Source: Candidatus Woesearchaeota archaeon CG07_land_8_20_14_0_80_44_23 (GTDB lineage Archaea; Nanobdellota; Nanobdellia; Woesearchaeales; 0-14-0-80-44-23). From it: DNA of 6,816 bases. The notes under the pieces are model-generated. The model searched no databases and was not told the DNA's origin. It worked only from the letters and a program-made list of their open reading frames with translations. Each line of letters begins with the position of its first letter. Position 1 is the first letter of the stretch. Of the stretch, positions 1 through 5,839 are shown piece after piece. The stretch is taken from NCBI GenBank assembly GCA_002779235.1, contig PEXD01000082.1:1-6816 (forward strand). Direction: 5' to 3'. Both the position numbers and the translations under genes were made by a program.

Positions 1-36
1 AATTACAATTCCCAGTTTGAGGTATGTGTCTTCCAT
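1..36 (-). CDS. 5' end of an unidentified downstream gene (partial)
   Basis: After the platform gene stops at 68, an ATG at 34-36 opens a frame that runs off the left edge. It encodes 12 residues, MEDTYLKLGIVI. The short polar start followed by LGIVI would suit the beginning of a membrane segment, but 12 residues cannot identify a family. No clear Shine-Dalgarno site precedes it. A TATA-like TTATAAAT at 57-65 lies about 25 bases upstream, which would fit leaderless transcription. A competing ATG at 56-58 in another frame begins MKIKYKHHG and also stays open to the edge. I prefer the frame at 36 for its hydrophobic content, but this is a weak call. Confidence 0.4.
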   Translation of the reverse strand, partial: MEDTYLKLGIVI

Positions 37-56
37 GATGCTTATATTTTATTTTC

Positions 57-65
57 ATTTATAAT
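57..65 (-). promoter_or_regulatory. Possible TATA box for the gene starting at 36
   Basis: Read on the minus strand, the sequence is ATTATAAAT, centred about 25 bases before the ATG at 36. This is the usual archaeal distance from TATA box to transcription start, so the transcript would be leaderless. The surrounding 30 bases are very AT-rich, so such a match could easily arise by chance. Confidence 0.2.
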
Positions 66-67
66 CT

Positions 68-2272
68 TTATTGCTTTTTCTTTCTTATGAGAAGTGATGC
101 TGGAATTAAAAGAATTATGCCTGCTTTCACCGAGTTTATGCCTGTGGAGCTTATGCCTCTTCCAACAAGGTTATTGAGCATGACAGAGCCAACTATGCTG
201 ATGAAGACGTAAACAATTATTGCTGTCAGGACATTTTTTGCTATTTCCTCATCGCGTGCAATCTCGTCAAAGCCGTTTTCCACTCCGCTTGCGAGCATTG
301 AAAGGAGCACCACTGCTTCTATTGTGTAAATGCCGACGAGCACTTGGAACAGGGGCGGAGGAGTCATCTGTGTGAAGTTGATGAAATCAGTGAAAAAGCC
401 GGTGTCGTTTCCCATTGTGCCGCCTGCAAAAGCATTCATTACATCATTCAGGCGCTGGAGCATCTGGTAGAGCGACTTTACTATTATTAAGGTGAGAGAG
501 CCGACAATTGCTGCAATGAAAGGCGCGAGGAATTTTGCCTGGGTTCTGACAGAAGTCACAGTCTCCTCGAGGAGGTCGTATATAAGCTCTTTTATCTTCC
601 TAACATTATCGAGGTATGACGAGATTTTGCCCATTATATTATAGACTACCTGCGAGCCCTTTCTTGAGCTTTCTGTGAATATCCACATTATCTCCTTGAG
701 AAGCGTTGACGGATATGCCCTTATTATTCCATATTGAGGATGAAAAATTGCCTGCGAAAATGTCATTCCCATATTTTTCATCTTTGAAAGGATGGTGTTG
801 AAAAGGGTGAATATCTGGCGCTTCTTGAGATTCATTACTTCATAGTTGGCTATGAAGTTCTCAACTGCAATCTCAACAGGTATGTTCTCTGTGAACTGGT
901 TTGCTATCTGGTATAATGATGCATCAAGATCATTTTCTATCTCAATTATCTCGTTCCTTAGCTTTATCTTCTGGACGCTTCTCCCGTAGAAGTAAATGAA
1001 TATCCCTATGGCAAGCCCAACCGGGATTGTCAATGTTATGAACATTGATGAAAGCTCATACTCTGCAGCCAGGTCTGCCGGCGGGGTGGCAGTCTTGCTA
1101 AGCGTCAGGGCATGGCTGAAGGCAGGGATTGTTTTTGTTACAAGATGCATTATTCCCGGAGACATTATCAGAAGCGCGATAAGTATTGCCACAGGCAGCA
1201 CGGGAATCAGATAATTTTTCTTGTTTATTGTGAGCCTGTATTTGCCTTTTGGAGGAAGGTTTGGATTCTTGGAGACATCAGGAGCAGAGAAGGCACCAGG
1301 CCTTTTGGATATGATTCTCGCAGAGAAGAAGTATATCAGCGAAGGCAGTATGACTATGTAGCCGAAAAATAGGTAGGATATCTTTATGTCAGCAGACATG
1401 AAGACGCTTATCATTGGGAATGCAATGAGCCCGATGAGGGGGAGCATTAGCCCAAAGGTGTTTATTATCATAACTGGATTGCGCAGTTCGTGTGCGAAGT
1501 ATTTCATCTTTTCATAGGTGTCCTGCAGCAGGGTTGCGAGCGCCTTGTCTAGTATTGCTGACTGGTGCTCCTTGTCTGCCTGGGTTATTACTGACATAAG
1601 TATCATGAATGACTTTACAAAATCACTATTCCTCTTCAGCCAGAGCTCCATATACATACTCATTCCGTCATGGATGGAGGAAATTTTTTCACTGTCCAGC
1701 AGCCACATTATTCTCTTTAAGTCCTTGCCGAGCGGTCCGTCCAGGTGCTCTGTTGCAAATCCAATCGCGTTCTCAAGCACTGGATTGACTCTCATGTAAA
1801 TCGTTATGTAAAGAAGCGCCAGAAGTGACTCCTGCTGCGCCTTTATCTTTGCTATCTGGCTGGAATATGAGGGATAGGTGTATGCAACATATGCGAGGAA
1901 GAGCCCTGTGCATATTACAAAAAATGCGAAGTCAATCCATCCGAGAATAATGAACGGGATTGAAGCAAGCACCCCAAAGATTGCTGTGAAGACAGCAGCG
2001 GCAATCACCTGCCTCGGCTTTATATTCAGCCCTGCTATCTGCAGGTCCTCATACATCTGCGGCCGGGACTCATCCTTGGCATTTATGAAAGAAAGGATTT
2101 TGCCTGCAAAGTCAGCGTATTTCTCAAAAAAGGTTTCGAGAGCGGTTTCCTCTTTTTCCTCTTCTTTGAAAGTGTTGAACTGCTTTGAGACAAAATCATC
2201 AGAGCCCTGGCTTTTGTCAGATGCCAGCCGTCTCTTTACCTCAGATTCTATTTCATCAATGCTCTTAGGCAA
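68..2272 (-). CDS. Archaeal type IV pilus/secretion membrane platform protein with two T2SSF domains (FlaJ/TadC-like)
   Basis: This 734-residue polytopic membrane protein is the likely inner-membrane platform on which a type IV pilus-like filament or secretion machine is built; such proteins work with a FlaI/TadA-type ATPase. A charged cytoplasmic region (1-85) precedes a TM pair at about 87-130. A first T2SSF-like helical domain (about 145-260) is closed by TM segments at about 265-318. Further TM segments at about 354-376 and 408-430 precede a second T2SSF-like domain (about 445-580) and TM segments near 581-600, 640-662, 683-700 and 716-730. It ends in a basic RKKKQ tail. Single-copy archaeal FlaJ proteins are usually shorter; the duplicated layout is a known variant. 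The start is TTG at 2270-2272: the frame has no ATG until residue 73 and closes upstream at 2294-2296. GTGAT at 2276-2280 supports TTG. It follows the Pro-rich surface-protein gene by 52 bases. The family call is by pattern and topology. Confidence 0.85.
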   Translation of the reverse strand: MPKSIDEIESEVKRRLASDKSQGSDDFVSKQFNTFKEEEKEETALETFFEKYADFAGKILSFINAKDESRPQMYEDLQIAGLNIKPRQVIAAAVFTAIFGVLASIPFIILGWIDFAFFVICTGLFLAYVAYTYPSYSSQIAKIKAQQESLLALLYITIYMRVNPVLENAIGFATEHLDGPLGKDLKRIMWLLDSEKISSIHDGMSMYMELWLKRNSDFVKSFMILMSVITQADKEHQSAILDKALATLLQDTYEKMKYFAHELRNPVMIINTFGLMLPLIGLIAFPMISVFMSADIKISYLFFGYIVILPSLIYFFSARIISKRPGAFSAPDVSKNPNLPPKGKYRLTINKKNYLIPVLPVAILIALLIMSPGIMHLVTKTIPAFSHALTLSKTATPPADLAAEYELSSMFITLTIPVGLAIGIFIYFYGRSVQKIKLRNEIIEIENDLDASLYQIANQFTENIPVEIAVENFIANYEVMNLKKRQIFTLFNTILSKMKNMGMTFSQAIFHPQYGIIRAYPSTLLKEIMWIFTESSRKGSQVVYNIMGKISSYLDNVRKIKELIYDLLEETVTSVRTQAKFLAPFIAAIVGSLTLIIVKSLYQMLQRLNDVMNAFAGGTMGNDTGFFTDFINFTQMTPPPLFQVLVGIYTIEAVVLLSMLASGVENGFDEIARDEEIAKNVLTAIIVYVFISIVGSVMLNNLVGRGISSTGINSVKAGIILLIPASLLIRKKKQ

Positions 2273-2275
2273 GCT

Positions 2276-2280
2276 ATCAC
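2276..2280 (-). promoter_or_regulatory. Ribosome binding site supporting a TTG start
   Basis: GTGAT on the minus strand matches the 3' half of the archaeal consensus GGAGGTGAT and lies 3 bases before the TTG at 2272. It is the only support for this non-ATG start. The upstream codons of the same frame (CTT AAA AAA GAG CGT GAT AGC) contain no other start. Confidence 0.5.
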
Positions 2281-2293
2281 GCTCTTTTTTAAG

Positions 2294-2302
2294 TTAAATA
2301 AC
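2294..2302 (-). promoter_or_regulatory. Possible internal TATA box before the platform gene
   Basis: The 52-base gap before the platform gene holds GTTATTTAA, centred about 26 bases from the TTG start and followed by an A-run. The position fits an archaeal promoter giving a leaderless transcript. That would make the GTGAT ribosome site redundant, so the two signals compete. The rest of the gap (2303-2324) is T-rich on the minus strand, with no hairpin that I can see. Confidence 0.2.
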
Positions 2303-2324
2303 ATTTGTAAAACAAAATAAGGCA

Positions 2325-3662
2325 TTAGCCAGGCGGATTGAACGGCGGATTATATGGAGGTTCTGGCGGATTAGTGTTGTCAGGCGGATTATCAGGAGGA
2401 GGCGTTGGTTCGACATTGTTGCCAGGAGGGGTTTCTCCTGGCTCGCACACAGGGCAGACGCACTCTGGCTTTGGGGGCTCTGTGGTTCTTGTGAGATAAA
2501 CATGGACCAAAAAGTTGAATTTCAGGTTCTCAAAACCGCTGCTCCCGACTGGCTGCTGGTACTTTTTGTCAATGCATGTGACATTCATTATGAATTTTAT
2601 GATTTGCTTTTCTCCATAGCCGTATGGAGAGTATGGACAGGTTACCATCTGGTTGGGCTCACGATTGACTCCGGTAAGCTCAACCTGCGGCTGTTCAGGC
2701 GGTTTTGGAACTTCAGAAGGGCTTTCACATACTGCTGCCCCTGAGTCCTGCCCGCTCAGGCATTTCGCCTTGCTGTCCTCAACAGGGCATCCTGACATAG
2801 GCCACTCTAAATTGCACTCCCCGCAGTCCACTGGGGGCGCGCATAATATCTCTGTTTTCGCATATTTACAAGGCAGAGTGTAAGAGCATTCCACATCAGA
2901 ATCAAAGCTCTGTTTAAGCAAGTTAATTGATGACTCTGCGATTGTATCAACATATTTTTCATCAATTACAAACGCGGGACAGGCGCCGCTTCCAACCCCA
3001 TAATATGTTGTCATGAAATTGCAGGACAATTGCGAGGGAAGGTTCTGTCTCGCCCAGTCGCTTATCTTCCTGTAGAGATACCAGTATCTCAGCGGATAGG
3101 CATAGGTGGTGTAGCTGTTCTGGCTCTGCGACTCCTCCCCTGAATCTGCGGCTTTTACAACCATGGGAGAGGTGCCCTTGCCCTCAATCAGAAACCCCTC
3201 ATCTGCGCTGGCCTTGCCGTTGTTCTCCTGCAGGTCCGGCTTGGAGACAATGATGTTTATCATGCTTATGTCCCCTACGTCCTCATATCTGACCTTTCCA
3301 AAGTCAGCCCCGCTTATTGAAGAGAGGTAGCTGTTTGCGAATACGACTGCATACCTGCTGATGTTGCTCTCGGACATCCAGAGCTCGGGCTTTGTGACAG
3401 AGGAGTAGCTTATCCAGTAGCCATTTGGAGCCCCTGCGCCTGATGCCGCGCTCTCATAGGCTGCTCTCGTTGCAGAGTCCTTAAGGGAGTGGAATTCGTA
3501 TGTTTTCAGAAGTTCAGTGTAGCTTCCCAGATGGGACTTCTCCTCCTGGCTCATGGTGAACTCTGAGCTTGCGCGCTTGTTCTGCAGCGAAACGAGATAG
3601 AATATAAGCATAACAAGTGCTATAAAGAATATTATCATGAATGTGGATGCGCGCCTGTTCAT
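2325..3662 (-). CDS. Membrane-anchored Cys-containing surface protein with Pro-rich C-terminus; pilin-like N-terminus
   Basis: I do not recognise a named family. From the preferred start the protein has 445 residues. A basic MNRRAS start leads straight into a hydrophobic segment of about 19 residues (FMIIFFIALVMLIFYLV), so the rest should be outside the cell with the N-terminus as anchor, as in pilin-like subunits; the usual +5 Glu is absent. A Cys-free region of about 210 residues follows, then a C-terminal half with 15 Cys, including CGEC and CVCPVC clusters, probably disulfide-bonded. The last 45 residues are rich in Pro and Asn (NPP repeats). An ATG at 3680 in the same frame would add 6 residues and overlap the previous stop as ATGA. 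I prefer the ATG at 3662 because GGGAGG sits 8 bases upstream of it. It lies between a class III pilin gene and the platform gene, suggesting a large minor pilin or filament-associated adhesin. That role is inferred from position and topology. Confidence 0.75.
   Translation of the reverse strand: MNRRASTFMIIFFIALVMLIFYLVSLQNKRASSEFTMSQEEKSHLGSYTELLKTYEFHSLKDSATRAAYESAASGAGAPNGYWISYSSVTKPELWMSESNISRYAVVFANSYLSSISGADFGKVRYEDVGDISMINIIVSKPDLQENNGKASADEGFLIEGKGTSPMVVKAADSGEESQSQNSYTTYAYPLRYWYLYRKISDWARQNLPSQLSCNFMTTYYGVGSGACPAFVIDEKYVDTIAESSINLLKQSFDSDVECSYTLPCKYAKTEILCAPPVDCGECNLEWPMSGCPVEDSKAKCLSGQDSGAAVCESPSEVPKPPEQPQVELTGVNREPNQMVTCPYSPYGYGEKQIIKFIMNVTCIDKKYQQPVGSSGFENLKFNFLVHVYLTRTTEPPKPECVCPVCEPGETPPGNNVEPTPPPDNPPDNTNPPEPPYNPPFNPPG
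2332..2390 (-). repeat. Degenerate NPP-coding repeat in the Pro-rich tail
   Basis: The plus strand shows GGCGGATT four times, at 2332-2339, 2344-2351, 2365-2372 and 2383-2390. Spacings are 12, 21 and 18 bases, all multiples of three. Each copy encodes an Asn-Pro-Pro unit at the end of the surface protein. This is coding low-complexity sequence, not an independent element. Confidence 0.7.
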
Positions 3663-3670
3663 TCTTTTTG

Positions 3671-3676
3671 CCTCCC
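3671..3676 (-). promoter_or_regulatory. Ribosome binding site selecting the start at 3662
   Basis: GGGAGG on the minus strand lies 8 bases before the ATG at 3660-3662, an ideal Shine-Dalgarno geometry. It falls inside the 6-codon extension that the upstream ATG at 3680 would give, and that ATG has only a weak match (GTGACAGG) abutting it. This decides the start in favour of 3662. Confidence 0.65.
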
Positions 3677-4204
3677 TCATCCTGTCACCACAAAAAGCAC
3701 TCCTGCCTCATTTTCTCCAGGCATGCATGGCTTTGGAAACCTGAAATCATATGAGATGTATGGGGAAAACGCGGGGCTTCCGCTTTCTGAATTCACTGAA
3801 GAGGTCAGGAAAAGGGTTTTGGAGTTTCCGCTCTGGTTCTGAAGAAGAAGAGCCCACCCCTCTTTTTCATATATGGAATCAAGGGATGTCCTCACAACTG
3901 AGGATATGTTGATATCGCCGTTGCCGTAATTTACAACTTCGGTGCCGTAGCAGGAATAAACCCCGAATAGCTCTTCCATTGGAATCCCAAGCGAGTTTCC
4001 ATATTTGTCCTTGGCAGTTATGTAAGGAAGTGAGAAGCCGGTTGCAGCCACTCCTGAAATCCTCATGCTGCGCATTATTGTCTCAGCCCTTGAAACCATG
4101 GATGATGCGCTCTCCATCCTGCTGAATATCGCTATCAGAACTATTGAGGCTACAAGGACTGCTATCCCAATAAACTCTGAGGACTGGGCTTTTCTGCAAA
4201 ACAT
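3677..4204 (-). CDS. Class III signal peptide pilin-like protein
   Basis: This 175-residue precursor is a likely structural subunit of an archaeal type IV pilus-like filament. The N-terminus MFCRKAQSSEFIG followed by about 17 hydrophobic residues (to about 28) resembles the archaeal class III signal peptide: basic residues, a small residue, then Gln/Ser/Glu before the hydrophobic helix. Such precursors are cut by an EppA/FlaK/PibD-type peptidase and polymerise through the hydrophobic helix. Cleavage after Lys5 would place Ser at +3 and Glu at +5, as in the canonical motif. Cleavage after Ala6 would place Gln at +1. The mature part has only two Cys (84 and 160) and looks beta-rich near its end. 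The start is ATG at 4204; an AGGAG at 4217-4221 sits 12 bases upstream, somewhat far. The gene stops where the next candidate start begins, in a clear pilin-platform neighbourhood. Confidence 0.75.
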   Translation of the reverse strand: MFCRKAQSSEFIGIAVLVASIVLIAIFSRMESASSMVSRAETIMRSMRISGVAATGFSLPYITAKDKYGNSLGIPMEELFGVYSCYGTEVVNYGNGDINISSVVRTSLDSIYEKEGWALLLQNQSGNSKTLFLTSSVNSESGSPAFSPYISYDFRFPKPCMPGENEAGVLFVVTG

Positions 4205-4232
4205 TTTTTTCAGATTCTCCTGTTTGTTTAAG

Positions 4233-4243
4233 CATTTAAATAC
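4233..4243 (-). promoter_or_regulatory. Possible internal TATA box before the class III pilin gene
   Basis: The 43-base gap between the two pilin-like genes contains an A-run followed by GTATTTAAATG on the minus strand, resembling a BRE plus TATA element. Its centre is about 34 bases before the ATG at 4204, so transcription would start about 7-8 bases upstream of that codon. An internal promoter could raise expression of the filament subunit relative to upstream genes. The gap is AT-rich and the AGGAG at 4217-4221 would then lie outside the transcript, so the evidence is thin. Confidence 0.28.
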
Positions 4244-4247
4244 TTTT

Positions 4248-4988
4248 TTAATAAATCACCTTTGCTGAGTTGCTGCTTTCATTATATGAGATTATCAGAA
4301 GATGCCTTCCCGGCTCGATTTTGAAATCCCTGACTGCGCAGGGAAATCTTGAGTAAAAGGACTGTTTGCCCACCTTAAAAACAGACGAGCTGCTATTGTA
4401 GCTTACATTTAAATCTGAAATCAGGACGTGCTGCATATCCTCGTGCGTTGTGCACGCCTGCTTTATCTTCCCGTAAAAGGAAGGAATGCTTCCAATGTAA
4501 GCAGTTACTGCTGCAAATCCGGGGTTTATCGTGGCTATCTCGGAATCATACCTTATTGAAACCGGCATTGCTATTGTTATCTTCTGCTCTGCAAAATCCG
4601 GCTCGTCCCTGAGCCCTATCCTCCAGGTGCGCCCGGTAATGCTGTCAGCAACAGTGAAGCTGTAAAGAAAGTCATACTCATCAACGCAGCTGACATCGCA
4701 ATTGCCATTGTTGTAGTAGTCAAGCTTCTTCTGCGATAGAAACGCCTCAGGAGCCGCATTCCATCCTGCAATCTCATCGCTCCCGACTGAGAAGCATTCG
4801 CTTCCAGCCATTGCAGAGAGGAGCGAGCTAGCAAGCGAGTAGTATTCCGACTGCGCACGCTCCATTTGGTATGCGCTCCTGCTTCTTATGACTGTGAAAA
4901 CCACAAACATCACAAAGATGACGAGGAATATCGCAAATATTGACTTTAAGGTAAGGTCCTCGTCCCCCTTCCTGTTCAATGCTCTCAT
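4248..4988 (-). CDS. Pilin-like membrane-anchored protein (hypothetical, 246 aa)
   Basis: No named family is recognised. The protein starts with a short charged stretch (MRALNRKGDEDLTLKS), then one strongly hydrophobic helix at about 17-35, then an Arg-rich stop and an alpha-helical stretch (about 38-62) before a beta-rich extracellular part with five Cys (65, 97, 101, 179, 217). This lollipop layout is that of type IV pilin-like or TadE-like subunits. Lys7-Gly8 could be a prepilin cleavage site, but the following DEDLT lacks the usual Glu at +5, so processing is uncertain and it may simply be anchored. The start ATG overlaps the previous gene's TGA as ATGA, and AGGAG at 4995-4999 lies 6 bases upstream. 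Both support the start and suggest translational coupling. It directly precedes a class III signal peptide pilin, which favours a minor pilin role. That role is inference. Confidence 0.72.
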   Translation of the reverse strand: MRALNRKGDEDLTLKSIFAIFLVIFVMFVVFTVIRSRSAYQMERAQSEYYSLASSLLSAMAGSECFSVGSDEIAGWNAAPEAFLSQKKLDYYNNGNCDVSCVDEYDFLYSFTVADSITGRTWRIGLRDEPDFAEQKITIAMPVSIRYDSEIATINPGFAAVTAYIGSIPSFYGKIKQACTTHEDMQHVLISDLNVSYNSSSSVFKVGKQSFYSRFPCAVRDFKIEPGRHLLIISYNESSNSAKVIY

Positions 4989-5839
4989 TGCTCGCTCCTG
5001 GCTTTCATTTTTATCATGACAAATAAGGCAATGAAAAGGAGAATCACTCCGAATATTGCCGCGATGAGAATCCTTGCTGTATTGTCTGTCTCAGCTCTGG
5101 CAGGCGCTGCTGCGCAGTCAGGGTCCTGATTCTTCTGGCAGTCGGGGTCGCAGATTCCATCCTTAACACCGTCGCAGTAGCCGTCCTTTCCCCCAGATGG
5201 ACAATCCTGGGGGCAGCTCAAATATGTTTCTGTTGAATCGCAGATGCCGTTGCCGCATCCTGACGCTGATGCGTTTGGCGTGATTGTTTGATTGACAGTT
5301 TGGCTGCAATCAGGGTCAACGCCTGGAAGGCAGTCAGGGTCGCAGATTCCATCAGCATCTTTTATACAAATGCCGTCTTTTTTGTCAAGAGGACAGTCAG
5401 AAGGACAAGAAAGATAGTCCTCATTAGGATCACAGAAATTGTTATTATTGCATAAATTAATTAGAGAACTAAATATGTCTGTTCCATTCTTTTCTAAAAT
5501 TATTTTTTTCATGTTGTTGTTAAATGGAATTCGCAAAGATAAATCAGCATAATCTCTTTCAATGGGCGGGTCTGAAAGAAGAGCAAATACCAAATTAATA
5601 GCATGCTCAAATAATATATTTTCAGAATTATCGGTTATTTTTAATGAATAATCACCAGAAGAAATATAAGGAGTGGCTCTCCCTTCTAAGAGCTTAATAT
5701 TATTTAGATAAGCAGTATCATTCTTGTAGATTGTAAGGTCTAATGAAAGAACTGTTTCAGAATGAGCTGTTTGAGAGAGAATTATAATAAAGAAGCTGAT
5801 AAGAAAAATATATGCTGTGAATACTTTTTTACTTTTCAT
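4985..5839 (-). CDS. Secreted, C-terminally anchored protein with two 8-Cys Asp-rich modules
   Basis: This 284-residue protein has no recognised name. Residues 1-27 form a Sec-type signal peptide (basic KSKK, hydrophobic core, likely cleavage after AHS). Residues 28-125 form a Cys-free, beta-looking domain. Two modules follow, at 130-178 and 195-242, each with 8 Cys in almost the same register: Cys spacings are 9, 4, 9, 8, 4 and 8 in both after a first step of 6 or 5. Each contains YLSCPxDCP, KDGxC and DGICDPDC, ending DPDC. The Asp patterns resemble calcium-binding loops such as thrombospondin type 3 repeats; metal binding is inferred. A TM helix at about 255-277 and a basic tail anchor it, leaving the modules outside. 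GAGGG lies 4 bases before the ATG. The metallopeptidase gene ends 15 bases upstream, suggesting the two products act together on the surface. The first half is much more AT-rich than the second. Confidence 0.8.
   Translation of the reverse strand: MKSKKVFTAYIFLISFFIIILSQTAHSETVLSLDLTIYKNDTAYLNNIKLLEGRATPYISSGDYSLKITDNSENILFEHAINLVFALLSDPPIERDYADLSLRIPFNNNMKKIILEKNGTDIFSSLINLCNNNNFCDPNEDYLSCPSDCPLDKKDGICIKDADGICDPDCLPGVDPDCSQTVNQTITPNASASGCGNGICDSTETYLSCPQDCPSGGKDGYCDGVKDGICDPDCQKNQDPDCAAAPARAETDNTARILIAAIFGVILLFIALFVMIKMKARSEQ
4995..4999 (-). promoter_or_regulatory. Ribosome binding site at an ATGA overlap
   Basis: AGGAG on the minus strand sits 6 bases before the ATG at 4988, inside the last codons of the upstream gene. 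Together with the 4-base ATGA overlap it points to coupled translation of the two proteins. Confidence 0.6.
5114..5257 (-). repeat. Cys-rich module, copy 2
   Basis: Encodes residues 195-242 of the anchored surface protein, with Cys at 195, 200, 209, 213, 222, 230, 234 and 242. A 25-base core at 5137-5161 matches copy 1 (5329-5353) at 24 positions, at an offset of 192 bases or exactly 64 codons. The rest of the two copies differ much more at the DNA level. Confidence 0.8.
5306..5452 (-). repeat. Cys-rich module, copy 1
   Basis: Encodes residues 130-178, with Cys at 130, 136, 145, 149, 158, 166, 170 and 178, in the same register as copy 2. Its 3' half (GC-richer) carries the 25-base core shared with copy 2. 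Its 5' half has AT-rich codons, so base composition changes inside this copy. Confidence 0.8.

Noticed and set aside
996..2297. Several plus-strand frames of 72-139 codons opposite the platform gene
   Set aside because: They are fragmentary complements of a long membrane-protein gene, none with a convincing ribosome site or domain.
2303..2324. T-rich stretch after the surface-protein stop as a transcription terminator
   Set aside because: On the minus strand it reads TTATTTTGTTTTA, with interrupted T-runs and no hairpin, and the next gene of the same group begins 52 bases later.
2332..2390. Regular GGCGGATT copies as a CRISPR or binding-site array
   Set aside because: Units are only 8 bases with spacings of 12, 21 and 18, all in the coding frame for NPP, so protein low complexity explains them.
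2294..2503. 69-codon minus-strand frame
   Set aside because: It lies in a different frame across the Pro-rich tail of the surface protein, and its translation is low-complexity without recognisable features.
2502..2883. Two overlapping plus-strand frames opposite the surface-protein gene
   Set aside because: They overlap each other in different frames and mirror the Cys- and Pro-coding stretch of the minus gene.
4616..4858. 80-codon minus-strand frame inside the 246-residue gene
   Set aside because: It is a shadow frame with Arg-rich then low-complexity translation. The overlapping gene has a better ribosome site and a membrane helix.
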